The notes: a model not told the origin generated them from the sequence alone. DNA of 64,000 nt from Psychrobacter sp. BI730 (GCF_013414195.1 NZ_JAATTV010000004.1:124001-188000); one strand, 5' to 3'; positions 49,664-60,663 are shown, counted from the first letter of the stretch. Numbers and translations: made by a program.

Positions 49664-50689
49664 ATGACTAGTACCTCTTTAAATAATACCGTGCCTGCCT
49701 CTCAATCGACGCCTAGCTATGCTGATATTCAAAGTATTGTAGCCAACGACTTTGAGGTAATGGACAAGCAAGTGTTTGGCAGTTTGAACTCAAAAGTACA
49801 ACTCGTTATGAGCGTCTCGCAACACGTGATAAATGCTGGTGGCAAGCGTATGCGTCCGCTGATTACATTGCTTTGCGCACGTATGTTTGATGACAATCCT
49901 TCAGAAAAGGCCATGCATCTAGCAGCTATCACTGAAATGCTACATACCGCTACCCTAGTCCATGACGATGTCATCGATGAGTCAGGGCAACGCCGTGGAA
50001 AACCGACGGCAAACGCGACGTGGGATAATGCCACTGCTGTGTTGGTCGGTGATTATTTGATTGCTCGCGCCTTTAACCTTTTGGTTGGTTTTCAGAGCTT
50101 GCCGTTGTTACAAGTGTTCTCAGATGGGACTTGTGACATTGCCGAAGGCGAAGTATTACAGCTACAGCACCAGCATAACCCTGCCGCAACAGAGGAAGAT
50201 TACTTACGCATTATCGATGGCAAAACATCACGCCTGTTCATGATGGCGACCCAAGGTGCTGCTATCTTGCAAGACAAGACAGAATATATGACGGCATTGG
50301 GCGATTTCGGACAGCATTTTGGTAATGCGTTCCAAATTATCGATGATGTGCTCGACTATAGTGGCGACAGTGAAGTGATGGGCAAAAACTTAGGCGATGA
50401 TCTTGCTGAAGGCAAACCTACCCTACCGACTATCAAAGCACTCGAGCTACTCAAAGACAGCGACACTGAAGGCTATGAGCAGTTACGTATTGCCGTTCAG
50501 ACAGGTAAGACACCAAATGCTGAACAGCTTATTGAATTGGTACGTAGTTCTGGCTCATTGGCTTATTGTAAGCAGCGCGCTCTAGAAGAAACTAAACTGG
50601 CACAAGATGCCCTTAGTACGTTACCAGACAACCGTTATCGTACAGGCTTATATCAATTGACTGAACTCGCTAGCGCCCGATTAGTATAA
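49664..50689 (+). CDS. ispB: Polyprenyl diphosphate synthase (octaprenyl type)
   Basis: 341 residues, trans-isoprenyl synthase supplying the ubiquinone side chain. First Asp-rich motif DDVIDESGQRRG and second DDVLDYSGD, plus GGKRMRP. The adjacency to rplU-rpmA (divergent) is the same as in E. coli, which supports IspB over IspA. Exact chain length cannot be read from the sequence. No clear ribosome-binding site precedes the ATG. Confidence 0.94.
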   Translation: MTSTSLNNTVPASQSTPSYADIQSIVANDFEVMDKQVFGSLNSKVQLVMSVSQHVINAGGKRMRPLITLLCARMFDDNPSEKAMHLAAITEMLHTATLVHDDVIDESGQRRGKPTANATWDNATAVLVGDYLIARAFNLLVGFQSLPLLQVFSDGTCDIAEGEVLQLQHQHNPAATEEDYLRIIDGKTSRLFMMATQGAAILQDKTEYMTALGDFGQHFGNAFQIIDDVLDYSGDSEVMGKNLGDDLAEGKPTLPTIKALELLKDSDTEGYEQLRIAVQTGKTPNAEQLIELVRSSGSLAYCKQRALEETKLAQDALSTLPDNRYRTGLYQLTELASARLV

Positions 50690-50697
50690 TTAACGCT

Positions 50698-50740
50698 GAG
50701 TCGTCTGTGTTATTAACTAATTAAGGCGACTCTTTTTTTT
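50698..50740 (+). terminator. Terminator of ispB
   Basis: GAGTCGTC/GGCGACTC (one wobble) around 19 bases, followed by eight T. Confidence 0.75.
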
Positions 50741-51204
50741 GACAGGATTTTTTAGCATGGCTTTTTAGCAAACTCCTTCAGCAATTGATAAATAAAAAGC
50801 ACATAAATTAGAAATCACCCTCTTAAAAACTAGCATGTCAGCCAAATCGTTACCTTTCTTTAAGTTTCATACATTCTTGCAGTACTATAATCGTATAAGG
50901 CTTTTTGACAGTCGGTTAAAGTTTGATAACGCTAGGTAGAGAGATACTGATAGTTATTTTTTATGACTGTAATTAGGGGTTGCTAAAATTGTCATTTTGT
51001 TGACAAAGTCGATTTTCTATCGTTTAAAAACCTTAGTTACTATAGGGTTTTAGATTTATAACAAAAGTTTACAATATATTTTGATACTAGGTTGTGCATG
51101 GTTCTATTAGCTGTTAATAGAGACGACGCTTACTATGACGGCAATCTATTAATTCGTAAACTGTAATATTACCGCTTTTCGGTCCAGCTCATATCTGAAA
51201 CTAC
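50741..51204. other. Gene-free stretch upstream of the efflux promoter
   Basis: About 460 A/T-rich bases. There is no divergent regulator gene here, unlike many RND pump loci. No open frame or repeat is supported. Confidence 0.45.
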
Positions 51205-51236
51205 TTGACTGTGGGGTTACCCCAATAGTTTATAAT
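51205..51236 (+). promoter_or_regulatory. Efflux operon promoter with 20-bp spacer and palindrome
   Basis: TTGACT (51205-51210), 20 bases, TATAAT (51231-51236). The spacer contains TGGGGTTACCCCA, a 13-base palindrome. Long-spacer promoters with an inverted repeat between -35 and -10 are the hallmark of MerR-family control; no such regulator gene lies in the window. Confidence 0.65.
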
Positions 51237-51281
51237 GACTCATTAAATTTATTAATCCATTCTGTGGTTTGCTTAAACAAT

Positions 51282-51437
51282 TAATGCTAAATAATCCTTT
51301 CGATACTTAATCCATATCGATGTCAGATTTTCTATTAGTCGTATTTCACTGACGGAATAATCTGAAACTGGAATAAATAATGCTAGCTTAGGCTATTTAT
51401 TCTTTTTATTTAGCATTAGTAAGTTATTTAGCATTAG
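51282..51437 (+). promoter_or_regulatory. Structured leader of the efflux operon
   Basis: TAATGCTAAATAA at 51282-51294 is the exact reverse complement of TTATTTAGCATTA, which occurs twice downstream (51406-51418 and 51424-51436, 18 bases apart). Either copy could pair with it, but not both. Between them, GAATAAATA (51371-51379) pairs with TATTTATTC (51394-51402), followed by TTTTT, a terminator-like hairpin. The whole set lies in the roughly 275-base leader. Confidence 0.5.
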
Positions 51438-51518
51438 CAAGACCCTTATATTCAGTACGCCAAACTTATTGATCGATTTTTATACTGTCACTATTTATAT
51501 ATATTGCCGAGGACATTG

Positions 51519-52919
51519 ATGAAGCACTCTTATCTTGCGCTTGTAATAGCATCTGTACTATCTGGAGCTGTACTGGTTGGCTGTGACAAAAACGAGGACG
51601 CCGCTGGTGAGCAAGCCGCACAGCAGCAAATGCCGCCTGCGGTTGTCAACGTTCAGACAGTCACTCTCGATACCGTCCCTCAAGTACAAACTTTTTCTGG
51701 ACGTACTGCAGCTTATCAAACTGCTGACGTCCGCCCACAGGTCAACGGTGTGATTGACGAAGTACTATTCCGTGAAGGAAGTAACGTCAAAAAAGGTCAG
51801 CCACTATATCGCATCAACACCGACAACTATGCCTCATCTGTAACGAGTGGCCAAGCCGCCGTACAGCAATCACAGGCTAACTATCAAACTGCTGTGGCAA
51901 ACAATGCCAATGCAAAAGCTGAGTTGGTCAGTCGTCAAGCGTCATTAGCACAAGCACAAAACGACTTACAACGTCTGCAAGGTCTGGTCAGTATTGATGC
52001 CATCTCAAAGCAGCAGTACGATCAAGCACAAACAGCCGTACGTACGGCACAAGCAGCTGTACAAAGTGCCGCCGCCGCTGTCGGTCAAACTCAAGCAGGT
52101 ATTGAGAGTGCAAAAGCAGGCATTCAGACCGCAAAAGCAGGTTTAGAAGCCAGTACCTTAGATCTAAACCGTACAATCGTACGCGCACCGCTTACTGGCC
52201 GTACTGATCGCTCTAGCGTCACTGCTGGTACTCTAGTCAGTGCTGGTCAAGCAGATCCATTGGTAACTATTTCACGCTTAGACCCTATCTACGTTGATAT
52301 CAGCCAGTCTTCTTCTGAGTTGCTAAAGCTTCGTCAGCAGATAGCAGATGGTACTGCTCAGCCAGGTATGAACTCAGTTGAATTGGTACTAGAAGATGGT
52401 TCTGTCTATCCAGTACGCGGTAAGCTTGCACTGTCTGAAGCCAAAGTTGACGAGTCAACAGGCGCTGTCACCTTGCGTGCTATTTTCCCAAACAGCAATA
52501 ACATCCTGCTACCAGGTATGTATGTCACGGCACGTTTGACACAGAGTGTTATTACCAACGCAGCCCTTGTCCCGCAAAGTGCAGTCACTCGTACGCCGAA
52601 GAGTGAGACGCAAGTCTATATCGTTGACGAAAATAATAAAATCCAAGTACGTCCGGTCACCATTAATGGTACTTACGATGGACAATGGGTCGTTACTGAA
52701 GGCTTGAAAGCAGGTGACAAAGTGGTTGTGATTGGTGGTGCTAAGGTCAAGCCTGACCAAGAAGTGGTCGCTAAACCATTAGAAAGTGCAAATCCAGCAC
52801 CAGCTGCACAAAGTGCGCCTAATACCAAAACGCCGCAGCAAGCCGCAAAAACGATGGATAAAAAGCCAGCTGGCGATGAGACTTCTACCAAAAAACCAAC
52901 AGAAGCCGCTGCCAACTAA
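51519..52919 (+). CDS. RND efflux periplasmic adaptor (AcrA/AdeI/MexA type)
   Basis: 466 residues. Lipoprotein signal with lipobox LVGC (Cys22), biotinyl-lipoyl-like halves (RPQVNGVIDEVLFREGSNVKKGQPLYRI and IVRAPLTGRTDRSSV, in parts), a long alpha-helical hairpin rich in Ala/Gln (about 95-195) and beta-barrel/membrane-proximal domains. A Pro/Ala/Lys-rich tail (425-466) is an addition. ATG 51519 has GAGG seven bases ahead; a TTG at 51504 is in frame but unlikely. It joins the pump to the outer-membrane factor. First gene of a three-gene operon. Confidence 0.95.
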   Translation: MKHSYLALVIASVLSGAVLVGCDKNEDAAGEQAAQQQMPPAVVNVQTVTLDTVPQVQTFSGRTAAYQTADVRPQVNGVIDEVLFREGSNVKKGQPLYRINTDNYASSVTSGQAAVQQSQANYQTAVANNANAKAELVSRQASLAQAQNDLQRLQGLVSIDAISKQQYDQAQTAVRTAQAAVQSAAAAVGQTQAGIESAKAGIQTAKAGLEASTLDLNRTIVRAPLTGRTDRSSVTAGTLVSAGQADPLVTISRLDPIYVDISQSSSELLKLRQQIADGTAQPGMNSVELVLEDGSVYPVRGKLALSEAKVDESTGAVTLRAIFPNSNNILLPGMYVTARLTQSVITNAALVPQSAVTRTPKSETQVYIVDENNKIQVRPVTINGTYDGQWVVTEGLKAGDKVVVIGGAKVKPDQEVVAKPLESANPAPAAQSAPNTKTPQQAAKTMDKKPAGDETSTKKPTEAAAN

Positions 52920-52953
52920 TTCCATTCAAGACAGGAAGACTTAGGGATATACT

Positions 52954-55900
52954 ATGTCACGTTTTTTTATTAATCGCCCTATTTTTGCATGGGTGCTGGC
53001 TGTTTTGGTCATGCTCATCGGGGTAATATCCGTTATCAATCTACCGATTGAACAATATCCACGTATTGCACCGCCGACTATTTCGGTCAGTGCAAGCTAT
53101 CCTGGTGCTAATGCGCAAACCGTAGAAAACTCAGTCGTACAGATCATTGAGCAGCGTATGAAAGGCCTCGATGGTCTGATGTATATGTCGTCATCGAGCT
53201 CGTCAAATGGTAGTGCTTCAGTGACGCTTACCTTTGAAAACGGCACAGATCCTGACACAGCTCAAGTACAAGTACAGAACAAACTGCAAGCAGCGATGAG
53301 CTCCTTGCCTGAGTCTGTTCAGCGTCAAGGTGTCAACGTCAATAAATCGTCTAGCAGCTTTTTGATGGTGCAAGCATTTATTTCTGAAGATGGCACCATG
53401 GATCGGGCAGATATTGCCGATTATATTAACTCTAATGTCGTCGATTCGATCAGTCGTGTAGAGGGTGTGGGTGAAGTTCAGGTCTTTGGTTCTACTTATG
53501 CGATGCGTGTTTGGTTAGACCCATCACGCCTACGTAGCTACAACATGATACCTTCAGATGTCGTCAATGCGATACGAGCACAGAATGCTCAGGTATCTGC
53601 TGGTCAATTGGGTCAAGCACCTGCCGACACAGACAAACAAGTTATCAACGCCACTGTTACTGTACAAAGTTATCTACAAACGCCTGAAGAATTTAAAAAC
53701 ATTCTACTAAAAACGGATACTTCTGGTGCACAAGTGCGCTTGGGTGATGTAGCAGATGTTGAAATCGGTAGTGAGAACTATAGCGTTGTCTCTCTCTACA
53801 ATGGTCAAGAAGCAGCCGGTTTAGGTATTTCACTCGCTGGTGGCGCAAACGCCCTTGAGACTCGTGAAGCCGTCGGCGCACGTATGGCTGAGCTGGAAAA
53901 AAACTTCCCAATTGGTCTAGCCTCAGTCGTTCCTTATGACACCACACCATTTGTACGCTTGTCTATCGAACAAGTCGTTATGACCCTCATTGAAGCGATT
54001 GTGTTGGTATTTATCGTTATGTTCATTTTCTTACAGAACTGGCGTGCCACCATTATCCCGACCCTTGCCGTACCTGTCGTACTCTTGGGTACCTTTGCAG
54101 TGTTGTATATTGCAGGCTTTAGTATCAACGTCTTGACCATGTTTGCCATGGTATTGTCCATCGGTCTGTTGGTCGATGATGCGATCGTCGTCGTAGAGAA
54201 CGTCGAGCGAATACTAGAAGAAGATCCTCACATCTCTATCAAAGATGCAACTATCCAGTCGATGGGTGAAATCAGTAAAATCGTTATTGGTATTGCGCTT
54301 ATCTTGTCTGCAGTATTCGTACCGATGGCCTTCTTTGGTGGTTCAACAGGTGTGATTTATCGTCAGTTCTCTATCACGCTGATTACCAGCATGGTGCTCT
54401 CTGCCATGGTCGCGCTTGTATTCACCCCTGCCCTATGTGTAACCTTGCTAAAACGTGGCAAAAGTCATGAAAAAGGCAGTACCGAAAAGCAAAAAGGCTT
54501 CTTTGGTTGGTTCAACCGCGGCTTCTTCAAACTTAGCCGTTCGTACGAAAACTTTGTCGGCAAAAGTATTCGTTTTAAATGGTTATACATGATTGGCTAC
54601 GCAGCCATTATCGGTATCATGGCGGTCGTATTCTTACGTATTCCAGGCTCGTTTTTACCAGAAGAAGATCAAGGCATTATGTTTACCTTGGTACAGCTTC
54701 CAGCTGGCTCTACGTTAGATGAGACGCAAGACGTATTGGATAAAGTTAGAAACTATTACGATACTCAAGAAACCGATAATATCGCTTCGGTCTTTACCAT
54801 TGCAGGCTTTAGCTTTGCGGGTCAAGGTCAGAATATGGGTCTGGCGTTTGTGCGCTTATCAGACTGGGAGGAACGCTCGGGCGATGAAAACACCGCTCAA
54901 GCTGTCGCTGGTCGAGCAATGGGGTACTTCTTTACTCAGCTGAACGAAGCACAAGTATTTGCCATCGTCCCACCAGCAATTACCGAGCTTGGTAATGCCA
55001 GTGGTTTTGACTTAATGATTCAGGACAGTGGTAACCTCGGACATGATGGGCTACTTGAAGCCCGAAATATGCTCTTAGGTATGGCCGCACAGAACGAGCA
55101 AGTGGCTGGCGTACGTCCTAACGGTCAAGAAGATTCGCCACAACTTAAAGTAAATATCAATCAAGAACAAGCGGCAGCTTATGGCTTGTCACTAAGTAAT
55201 ATCAACAGTGTCATCTCAACAGCGTGGGGCTCAAGCTACGTTAATGACTTTATCGATCGTGGCCGTATCAAACGCGTCTATGTACAAGGTGAAGCCAGCA
55301 GCCGTACCAACCCTGATGATATTGGTAAATGGTATGTACGAAATGACATGAACGATATGATTTCGTTTGATGCATTCTCTAGTAGTGAGTGGCAGTCAGG
55401 CTCACCGCGTCTTACTCGTTACAACAGCCTACCGTCAATGAACATCCAAGGTAGCGCCGCACCAGGTCTAAGTACTGGTGAAGCAATGAGCTCAATGGAA
55501 GCGATGATAGACAAGCTACCTGAGGGCATCAGTTATGAGTGGACAGGCATGTCGTTGGAAGAGCAAAAGTCAGGTGCACAAGCGCCGATGCTTTATGCGC
55601 TTTCAATTCTAGTTGTATTCTTATGTTTGGCAGCGTTGTATGAGAGCTGGTCTATTCCTGTCTCTGTGCTACTAGTGATTCCACTTGGGGTATTGGGTGC
55701 AGTGATATTTACCTGGCTACGTGGTTTTGCCAATGATATCTACTTGCAAGTTGGTCTACTGACTGTCGTTGGTCTATCCGCCAAAAACGCCATTTTGATT
55801 ATCGAATTTGCGAAAGAACACCAAGAAGAAGGTTACAGTCTCAGAGAAGCCGTCATGACCGCAGCACGCCAACGTTTGCGTCCGATTATCATGACCTCGC

Positions 55901-56184
55901 TTGCCTTTGGACTGGGTGTTGTGCCATTATTCTTGGCGAATGGGCCAGGTTCAGGCAGTCAAAACGCTATTGGTACTAGTGTTGTTGGTGGGGTAATCAC
56001 AGCAACCCTCTTAGGTATCTTCTTTATCCCAATGTTCTATATCTGGGTGCGTAGTGCGTTCCCGCATAAATATGAGAACAATACACCCAATGATAAAGAT
56101 GGTGGCAATGGTACGCCTAACTCGCATAACCCAACACCTTCTGAGAGTTATCAGCCTGCAAGTCTTGGAGACAATACACAATGA
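52954..56184 (+). CDS. RND multidrug efflux permease (AcrB/AdeJ/MexB type)
   Basis: 1076 residues, twelve membrane segments with two large periplasmic loops. It starts MSRFFINRPIFAWVLA as HAE1-family pumps do, and the proton-relay Asp pair is in LLVDDAIVVVENVER. Substrate-exchange trimer in the inner membrane driven by protons. The hydrophilic C-terminal tail (about 35 residues, Asn/Pro/Ser-rich) is longer than in AcrB. AGGGAT precedes the ATG. It overlaps the outer-membrane factor gene by four bases. Confidence 0.97.
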   Translation: MSRFFINRPIFAWVLAVLVMLIGVISVINLPIEQYPRIAPPTISVSASYPGANAQTVENSVVQIIEQRMKGLDGLMYMSSSSSSNGSASVTLTFENGTDPDTAQVQVQNKLQAAMSSLPESVQRQGVNVNKSSSSFLMVQAFISEDGTMDRADIADYINSNVVDSISRVEGVGEVQVFGSTYAMRVWLDPSRLRSYNMIPSDVVNAIRAQNAQVSAGQLGQAPADTDKQVINATVTVQSYLQTPEEFKNILLKTDTSGAQVRLGDVADVEIGSENYSVVSLYNGQEAAGLGISLAGGANALETREAVGARMAELEKNFPIGLASVVPYDTTPFVRLSIEQVVMTLIEAIVLVFIVMFIFLQNWRATIIPTLAVPVVLLGTFAVLYIAGFSINVLTMFAMVLSIGLLVDDAIVVVENVERILEEDPHISIKDATIQSMGEISKIVIGIALILSAVFVPMAFFGGSTGVIYRQFSITLITSMVLSAMVALVFTPALCVTLLKRGKSHEKGSTEKQKGFFGWFNRGFFKLSRSYENFVGKSIRFKWLYMIGYAAIIGIMAVVFLRIPGSFLPEEDQGIMFTLVQLPAGSTLDETQDVLDKVRNYYDTQETDNIASVFTIAGFSFAGQGQNMGLAFVRLSDWEERSGDENTAQAVAGRAMGYFFTQLNEAQVFAIVPPAITELGNASGFDLMIQDSGNLGHDGLLEARNMLLGMAAQNEQVAGVRPNGQEDSPQLKVNINQEQAAAYGLSLSNINSVISTAWGSSYVNDFIDRGRIKRVYVQGEASSRTNPDDIGKWYVRNDMNDMISFDAFSSSEWQSGSPRLTRYNSLPSMNIQGSAAPGLSTGEAMSSMEAMIDKLPEGISYEWTGMSLEEQKSGAQAPMLYALSILVVFLCLAALYESWSIPVSVLLVIPLGVLGAVIFTWLRGFANDIYLQVGLLTVVGLSAKNAILIIEFAKEHQEEGYSLREAVMTAARQRLRPIIMTSLAFGLGVVPLFLANGPGSGSQNAIGTSVVGGVITATLLGIFFIPMFYIWVRSAFPHKYENNTPNDKDGGNGTPNSHNPTPSESYQPASLGDNTQ

Positions 56185-57995
56185 GTGCTCAAAAAACACC
56201 TATCATCAACTCGTCATCGGTAGCTATTACAGCTATCGATGCGCAGCCAGCACTATCTCGTTTGCGCAAAAACAGTGGCCGCCTGTTAGGGCTGACTGCA
56301 TTGGCAATCAGCATGGCCGCTTGTAACACCATTCCAAAAGCGGATATGCGTCCTGTGCTAGCAGAGCCAAATATTCCTATGCAGCAATCTTACGGTGCAT
56401 TTGATAAAGAGACTGTCAGTAGTGCTGACCAAGCAAGCATTGCTAGTCAGCGCTGGCAGAATTTTTATAGCGATGAGCGCCTAAAGGGTCTGATTGCTCT
56501 CGGTCTTGAAAACAACAAAGACTTTGAGAGTGCGCGCCTAGCTATTGAAAAAGCACGTGCACAGTATCAGATTACCGATATTAATGACTTGCCAGCTATC
56601 AACGGCAGTGCTGGTTATACTCGCTCAGCACAGAATCGTACTGATCGAAACGCTAGTAGTAGCTACAGTGTCAACTTAGGTCTTGCTAATTATGAGCTCG
56701 ACTTTTGGGGTAAAATCTCAAGCTTAAAAGATCAAGCATTGCAGAATTTCTTGGCGACCACAGCAGCCAAAGATGCGACCCAAATCAGCTTGATTAGTAA
56801 TATCGCACAAAGCTACGCCAACCTAAGCTACAGCTTGGCGCAATTAAAACTGGCTGAAGCCACAGTTGAGAGTCGTGAGCGTTCGCTCTTTATCGCGGAT
56901 AAACGTTTTGAAGCAGGTATCGATCCTAAGCTACCTTCACTACAGTCTTCTGCCTCGTTAGAGAATGCCAAGCTTGCCGTATTACGTGCACAGACCAGCG
57001 TTCTCCAATCACGCAATGCATTGCAGTACTTGGTTGGTGGCGCTATTCCAAATGAGCTTATCCCAACACCTGCTGTCAGTAATATCACCAGCCAGCAGAT
57101 ATTTAATGCTGGTCTACCAAGTGAATTACTACGTTATCGTCCTGACGTCCTACAAGCAGAATATAACCTAAAAGCTGCTGGTGCGAATATCGAAGTGGCC
57201 CGTGCCTCTTACTTCCCATCTATTAGCTTGACCAGTAGTGTGGGCGTCAGTAGCGGCAGCCTAAATGACTTGTTTAAAAATGGTGCCGTTGGCTGGTCAT
57301 TTGGACCTAGCGTGAGCGTCCCTATATTTGATGCAGGCCGTTTAGATGCCAACTATGATGTGGCTCAAATCGAACGTGAGCAAACGCTTGCTAGTTATGA
57401 GAGCTCTATTCAAACGGCATTCCGCGAAGTGTCAGATGTACTTGCTACACGTGCGACGCTCGGTGAGCAGTTAGAGGCGCAGTATCGTCTGCAGGATAAT
57501 TTTGAGCAGACATATCAGATAGCAGATGCGCGCTTTAAAGCAGGTATCTCAAACTATCTGGACGTACTTGATGCGCAGCGTTCACTATTCTCTACTCAGC
57601 AAGGTATTCTAGATTTAGAGCTACAGAAAATCGTTAGCCAGATTGAGTTGTACCAAGCGCTTGGTGGCGGTGCGAACCTTGATGTACCATCTGTCATTCC
57701 TGTACCGCAGCATACTAACTTGGCGCAGATTGTCACTGGAACTGCTACTAGTGCAAAAACCAAAGCGACAAATGCCATCAAAGCAGCTGGTTCAGCGCGT
57801 GTGACTACGCCGCAAGAAGCTGTCGCCATTAAGCAGTCGCAAGCGGTAGAAACGACTACTTTCAAACCGACTGCTATCGTTGATGTTAATGATGATGGTA
57901 AGAAAGATGCCGCTGTCGGCGTGGTCACTGAAGAGACTCGCTTTAATAACGATAGTGTTGAACAAGTTCCTGTGACCCAGATTGTTGAGCCTTAA
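56181..57995 (+). CDS. Outer-membrane efflux factor (OprM/AdeK type) with C-terminal extension
   Basis: 604 residues against about 480-490 for relatives. Lipobox ISMAAC gives a lipidated Cys48, with an unusually long leader before it. TolC-family repeats fill residues 90-495 (SELLRYRPDVLQAEYNLKAAGANIEVARASYFPSI, in parts; DVLDAQRSLFSTQQG). After the expected end near residue 495 come about 105 further residues, low in Cys and aromatics, containing DVNDDGKKD at 568-576, which fits the DxNxDGxxD calcium-loop pattern. The ATG overlaps the permease stop, so translation is likely coupled. A terminator follows. Confidence 0.93.
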   Translation: MSAQKTPIINSSSVAITAIDAQPALSRLRKNSGRLLGLTALAISMAACNTIPKADMRPVLAEPNIPMQQSYGAFDKETVSSADQASIASQRWQNFYSDERLKGLIALGLENNKDFESARLAIEKARAQYQITDINDLPAINGSAGYTRSAQNRTDRNASSSYSVNLGLANYELDFWGKISSLKDQALQNFLATTAAKDATQISLISNIAQSYANLSYSLAQLKLAEATVESRERSLFIADKRFEAGIDPKLPSLQSSASLENAKLAVLRAQTSVLQSRNALQYLVGGAIPNELIPTPAVSNITSQQIFNAGLPSELLRYRPDVLQAEYNLKAAGANIEVARASYFPSISLTSSVGVSSGSLNDLFKNGAVGWSFGPSVSVPIFDAGRLDANYDVAQIEREQTLASYESSIQTAFREVSDVLATRATLGEQLEAQYRLQDNFEQTYQIADARFKAGISNYLDVLDAQRSLFSTQQGILDLELQKIVSQIELYQALGGGANLDVPSVIPVPQHTNLAQIVTGTATSAKTKATNAIKAAGSARVTTPQEAVAIKQSQAVETTTFKPTAIVDVNDDGKKDAAVGVVTEETRFNNDSVEQVPVTQIVEP

Positions 57996-58057
57996 ATGAC
58001 CCAGCCTTAATCTGATGACGCAGCTCTATCATCACATTGACAGTCGATACGTACTAT

Positions 58058-58093
58058 CAGCCCTACCGACTTAACGTGGTGGGGCTTTTTGCT
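58058..58093 (+). terminator. Terminator of the efflux operon
   Basis: AGCCCTACC/GGTGGGGCT (one wobble) around ten bases, then five T. Confidence 0.8.
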
Positions 58094-58269
58094 TTTATTG
58101 ACGTCTTTTGGTTATAGTAGGCTCACTTTATGTAAGCTCTCTTTATATGAGGTCGCTTTATATACAGCCACTTATAAAGCACAGATTTTGATAAACTAAT
58201 TCTATAAAATACCGCTTATAGCGATATTATTTTAACCATGTAACATGATAACTATTAAAACAATCATAA

Positions 58270-59286
<1,017 letters not shown>

Positions 59287-59312
59287 TAGTAGTTGTACTA
59301 CCTTTTATAATG

Positions 59313-59353
59313 TAAAAACCCCAGCTACTAATAAGTAGCTGGGGCTTTTTTTG
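59313..59353. terminator. Bidirectional terminator between hemB and the GST
   Basis: AAACCCCAGCTACT/AGTAGCTGGGGCTTT around AATA, followed by T; it serves convergent genes. Confidence 0.88.
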
Positions 59354-59374
59354 AATATTTTCTGATCAATAAAA

Positions 59375-60352
59375 CTATAGACGCGCACGGTCATGTGGCT
59401 CATTAAAATCAAGCACTGGGCCAGCAGGGACAATACGAGTAGGATTGATATTGGCATGACTGGTGTAATAATGCTGCTTGATATGGTCCATATTTACCGT
59501 CTCTGCGATACCAGGTACTTGATATAAATCACGCAGATAGCCCCAAAGGTTTGGATAGTCAACGATACGGCGCAGATTGCATTTGAAATGCCCAACATAG
59601 ACAGCATCAAAACGAACCAACGTCGTAAACAGTCGCCAATCTGCCTCAGTTATAGTGCTTCCTGTGAGATAACGCTGATGTGCTAAGCGCGTCTCAAGTG
59701 TATCTAATGCTGCAAATAGCTCAATCACAGCCTCTTCGTAAGCCTCCTGTGTGGTAGAGAACCCTGTCTTATACACGCCATTGTTGATAGTTGAATAGAC
59801 GAAGGTATTGATGTCATCGATTTCTTGCAATAACTCTGCTGGCACAAAATTACCTGCTAGCGCCCCAACCTCATCAAAGGCAGAGTTAAACATCCGAATG
59901 ATTTCAGATGATTCATTACTCACGATTGTGTTTGTTTTTTTATCCCACAAGATAGGTACGGTGACACGGCCTGTATAGTCTGGCTTGGCCTTGGTATACA
60001 GCTCATAGGCATAGTCTGCATTGATAACTGGATCAGCAACGACGCCTGCACCTTCTGCAAACGTCCAACCATACTCACCCATATATGGATGTACTACAGA
60101 CAACGGAATGATGTCTTCTAAGCCTTTAAGCTTGCGGTAGATAAGGGTACGGTGTGCCCAAGGACAGGCTAGCGACACGTATAAATGATAGCGGTCAGGT
60201 TCGGCTTTAAAGCCCTCAATACCTGTTGGCCCTGCGCTACCATCTACCGTTACCCAGTTTCTAAAACCAGCATCTTCACGCTGAAAGCGGCCGCCTCTCT
60301 CTTTTGTCTCATACCACTTGTCTTGCCACTGCCCGTCTACCAAGAGACCCAT
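59375..60352 (-). CDS. yqjG: Glutathionyl-hydroquinone reductase (ECM4/YqjG-type GST)
   Basis: 325 residues. Omega/Xi-class GST fold: RYHLYVSLACPWAHR with catalytic Cys63, the C-terminal helical domain containing LTGSTITEADWRLFTTLVRFD and VYVGHFKCN (in parts). Such enzymes reduce glutathionyl-hydroquinones. The ATG at 60352 has GGAG six bases ahead; a TTG at 60364 is in frame but would place the Shine-Dalgarno inside the gene. Confidence 0.9.
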   Translation of the reverse strand: MGLLVDGQWQDKWYETKERGGRFQREDAGFRNWVTVDGSAGPTGIEGFKAEPDRYHLYVSLACPWAHRTLIYRKLKGLEDIIPLSVVHPYMGEYGWTFAEGAGVVADPVINADYAYELYTKAKPDYTGRVTVPILWDKKTNTIVSNESSEIIRMFNSAFDEVGALAGNFVPAELLQEIDDINTFVYSTINNGVYKTGFSTTQEAYEEAVIELFAALDTLETRLAHQRYLTGSTITEADWRLFTTLVRFDAVYVGHFKCNLRRIVDYPNLWGYLRDLYQVPGIAETVNMDHIKQHYYTSHANINPTRIVPAGPVLDFNEPHDRARL

Positions 60353-60364
60353 GTTATTCTCCAA

Positions 60365-60622
60365 CTGTTTTTAATATTTGTTTAACGCTTAGTCAACATG
60401 ACTGACTTGAAGTCATTATTATCATGACCATTACGTTGTTTAGAGAGATATCATATCAGTTATAAAGGTTTAATCATTAACGTTACCCTGTTTATTAACA
60501 ATAAAAACTAAACCTATTAAATTCAGTATTTAGTAAATATACACAAGAATATATCTAAATAACTAATATAAGCCTGAATAGCAGATATTATGATAATAAA
60601 AGAGGTTTATGCTAAAAAAGAC
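60365..60622. other. Gene-free stretch before tRNA-Val
   Basis: About 260 bases, very A/T-rich (runs of AATATA/TAAATA). No gene or repeat recognised. It ends at the tRNA promoter. Confidence 0.4.
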
Positions 60623-60650
60623 TTGCAAAGTCTGGGAAACTTGCTAAAAT
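60623..60650 (+). promoter_or_regulatory. Promoter of tRNA-Val
   Basis: TTGCAA (60623-60628), 16 bases, TAAAAT (60645-60650), 13 bases before the mature tRNA 5' end. Confidence 0.7.
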
Positions 60651-60663
60651 GCTCAACCTAAAT

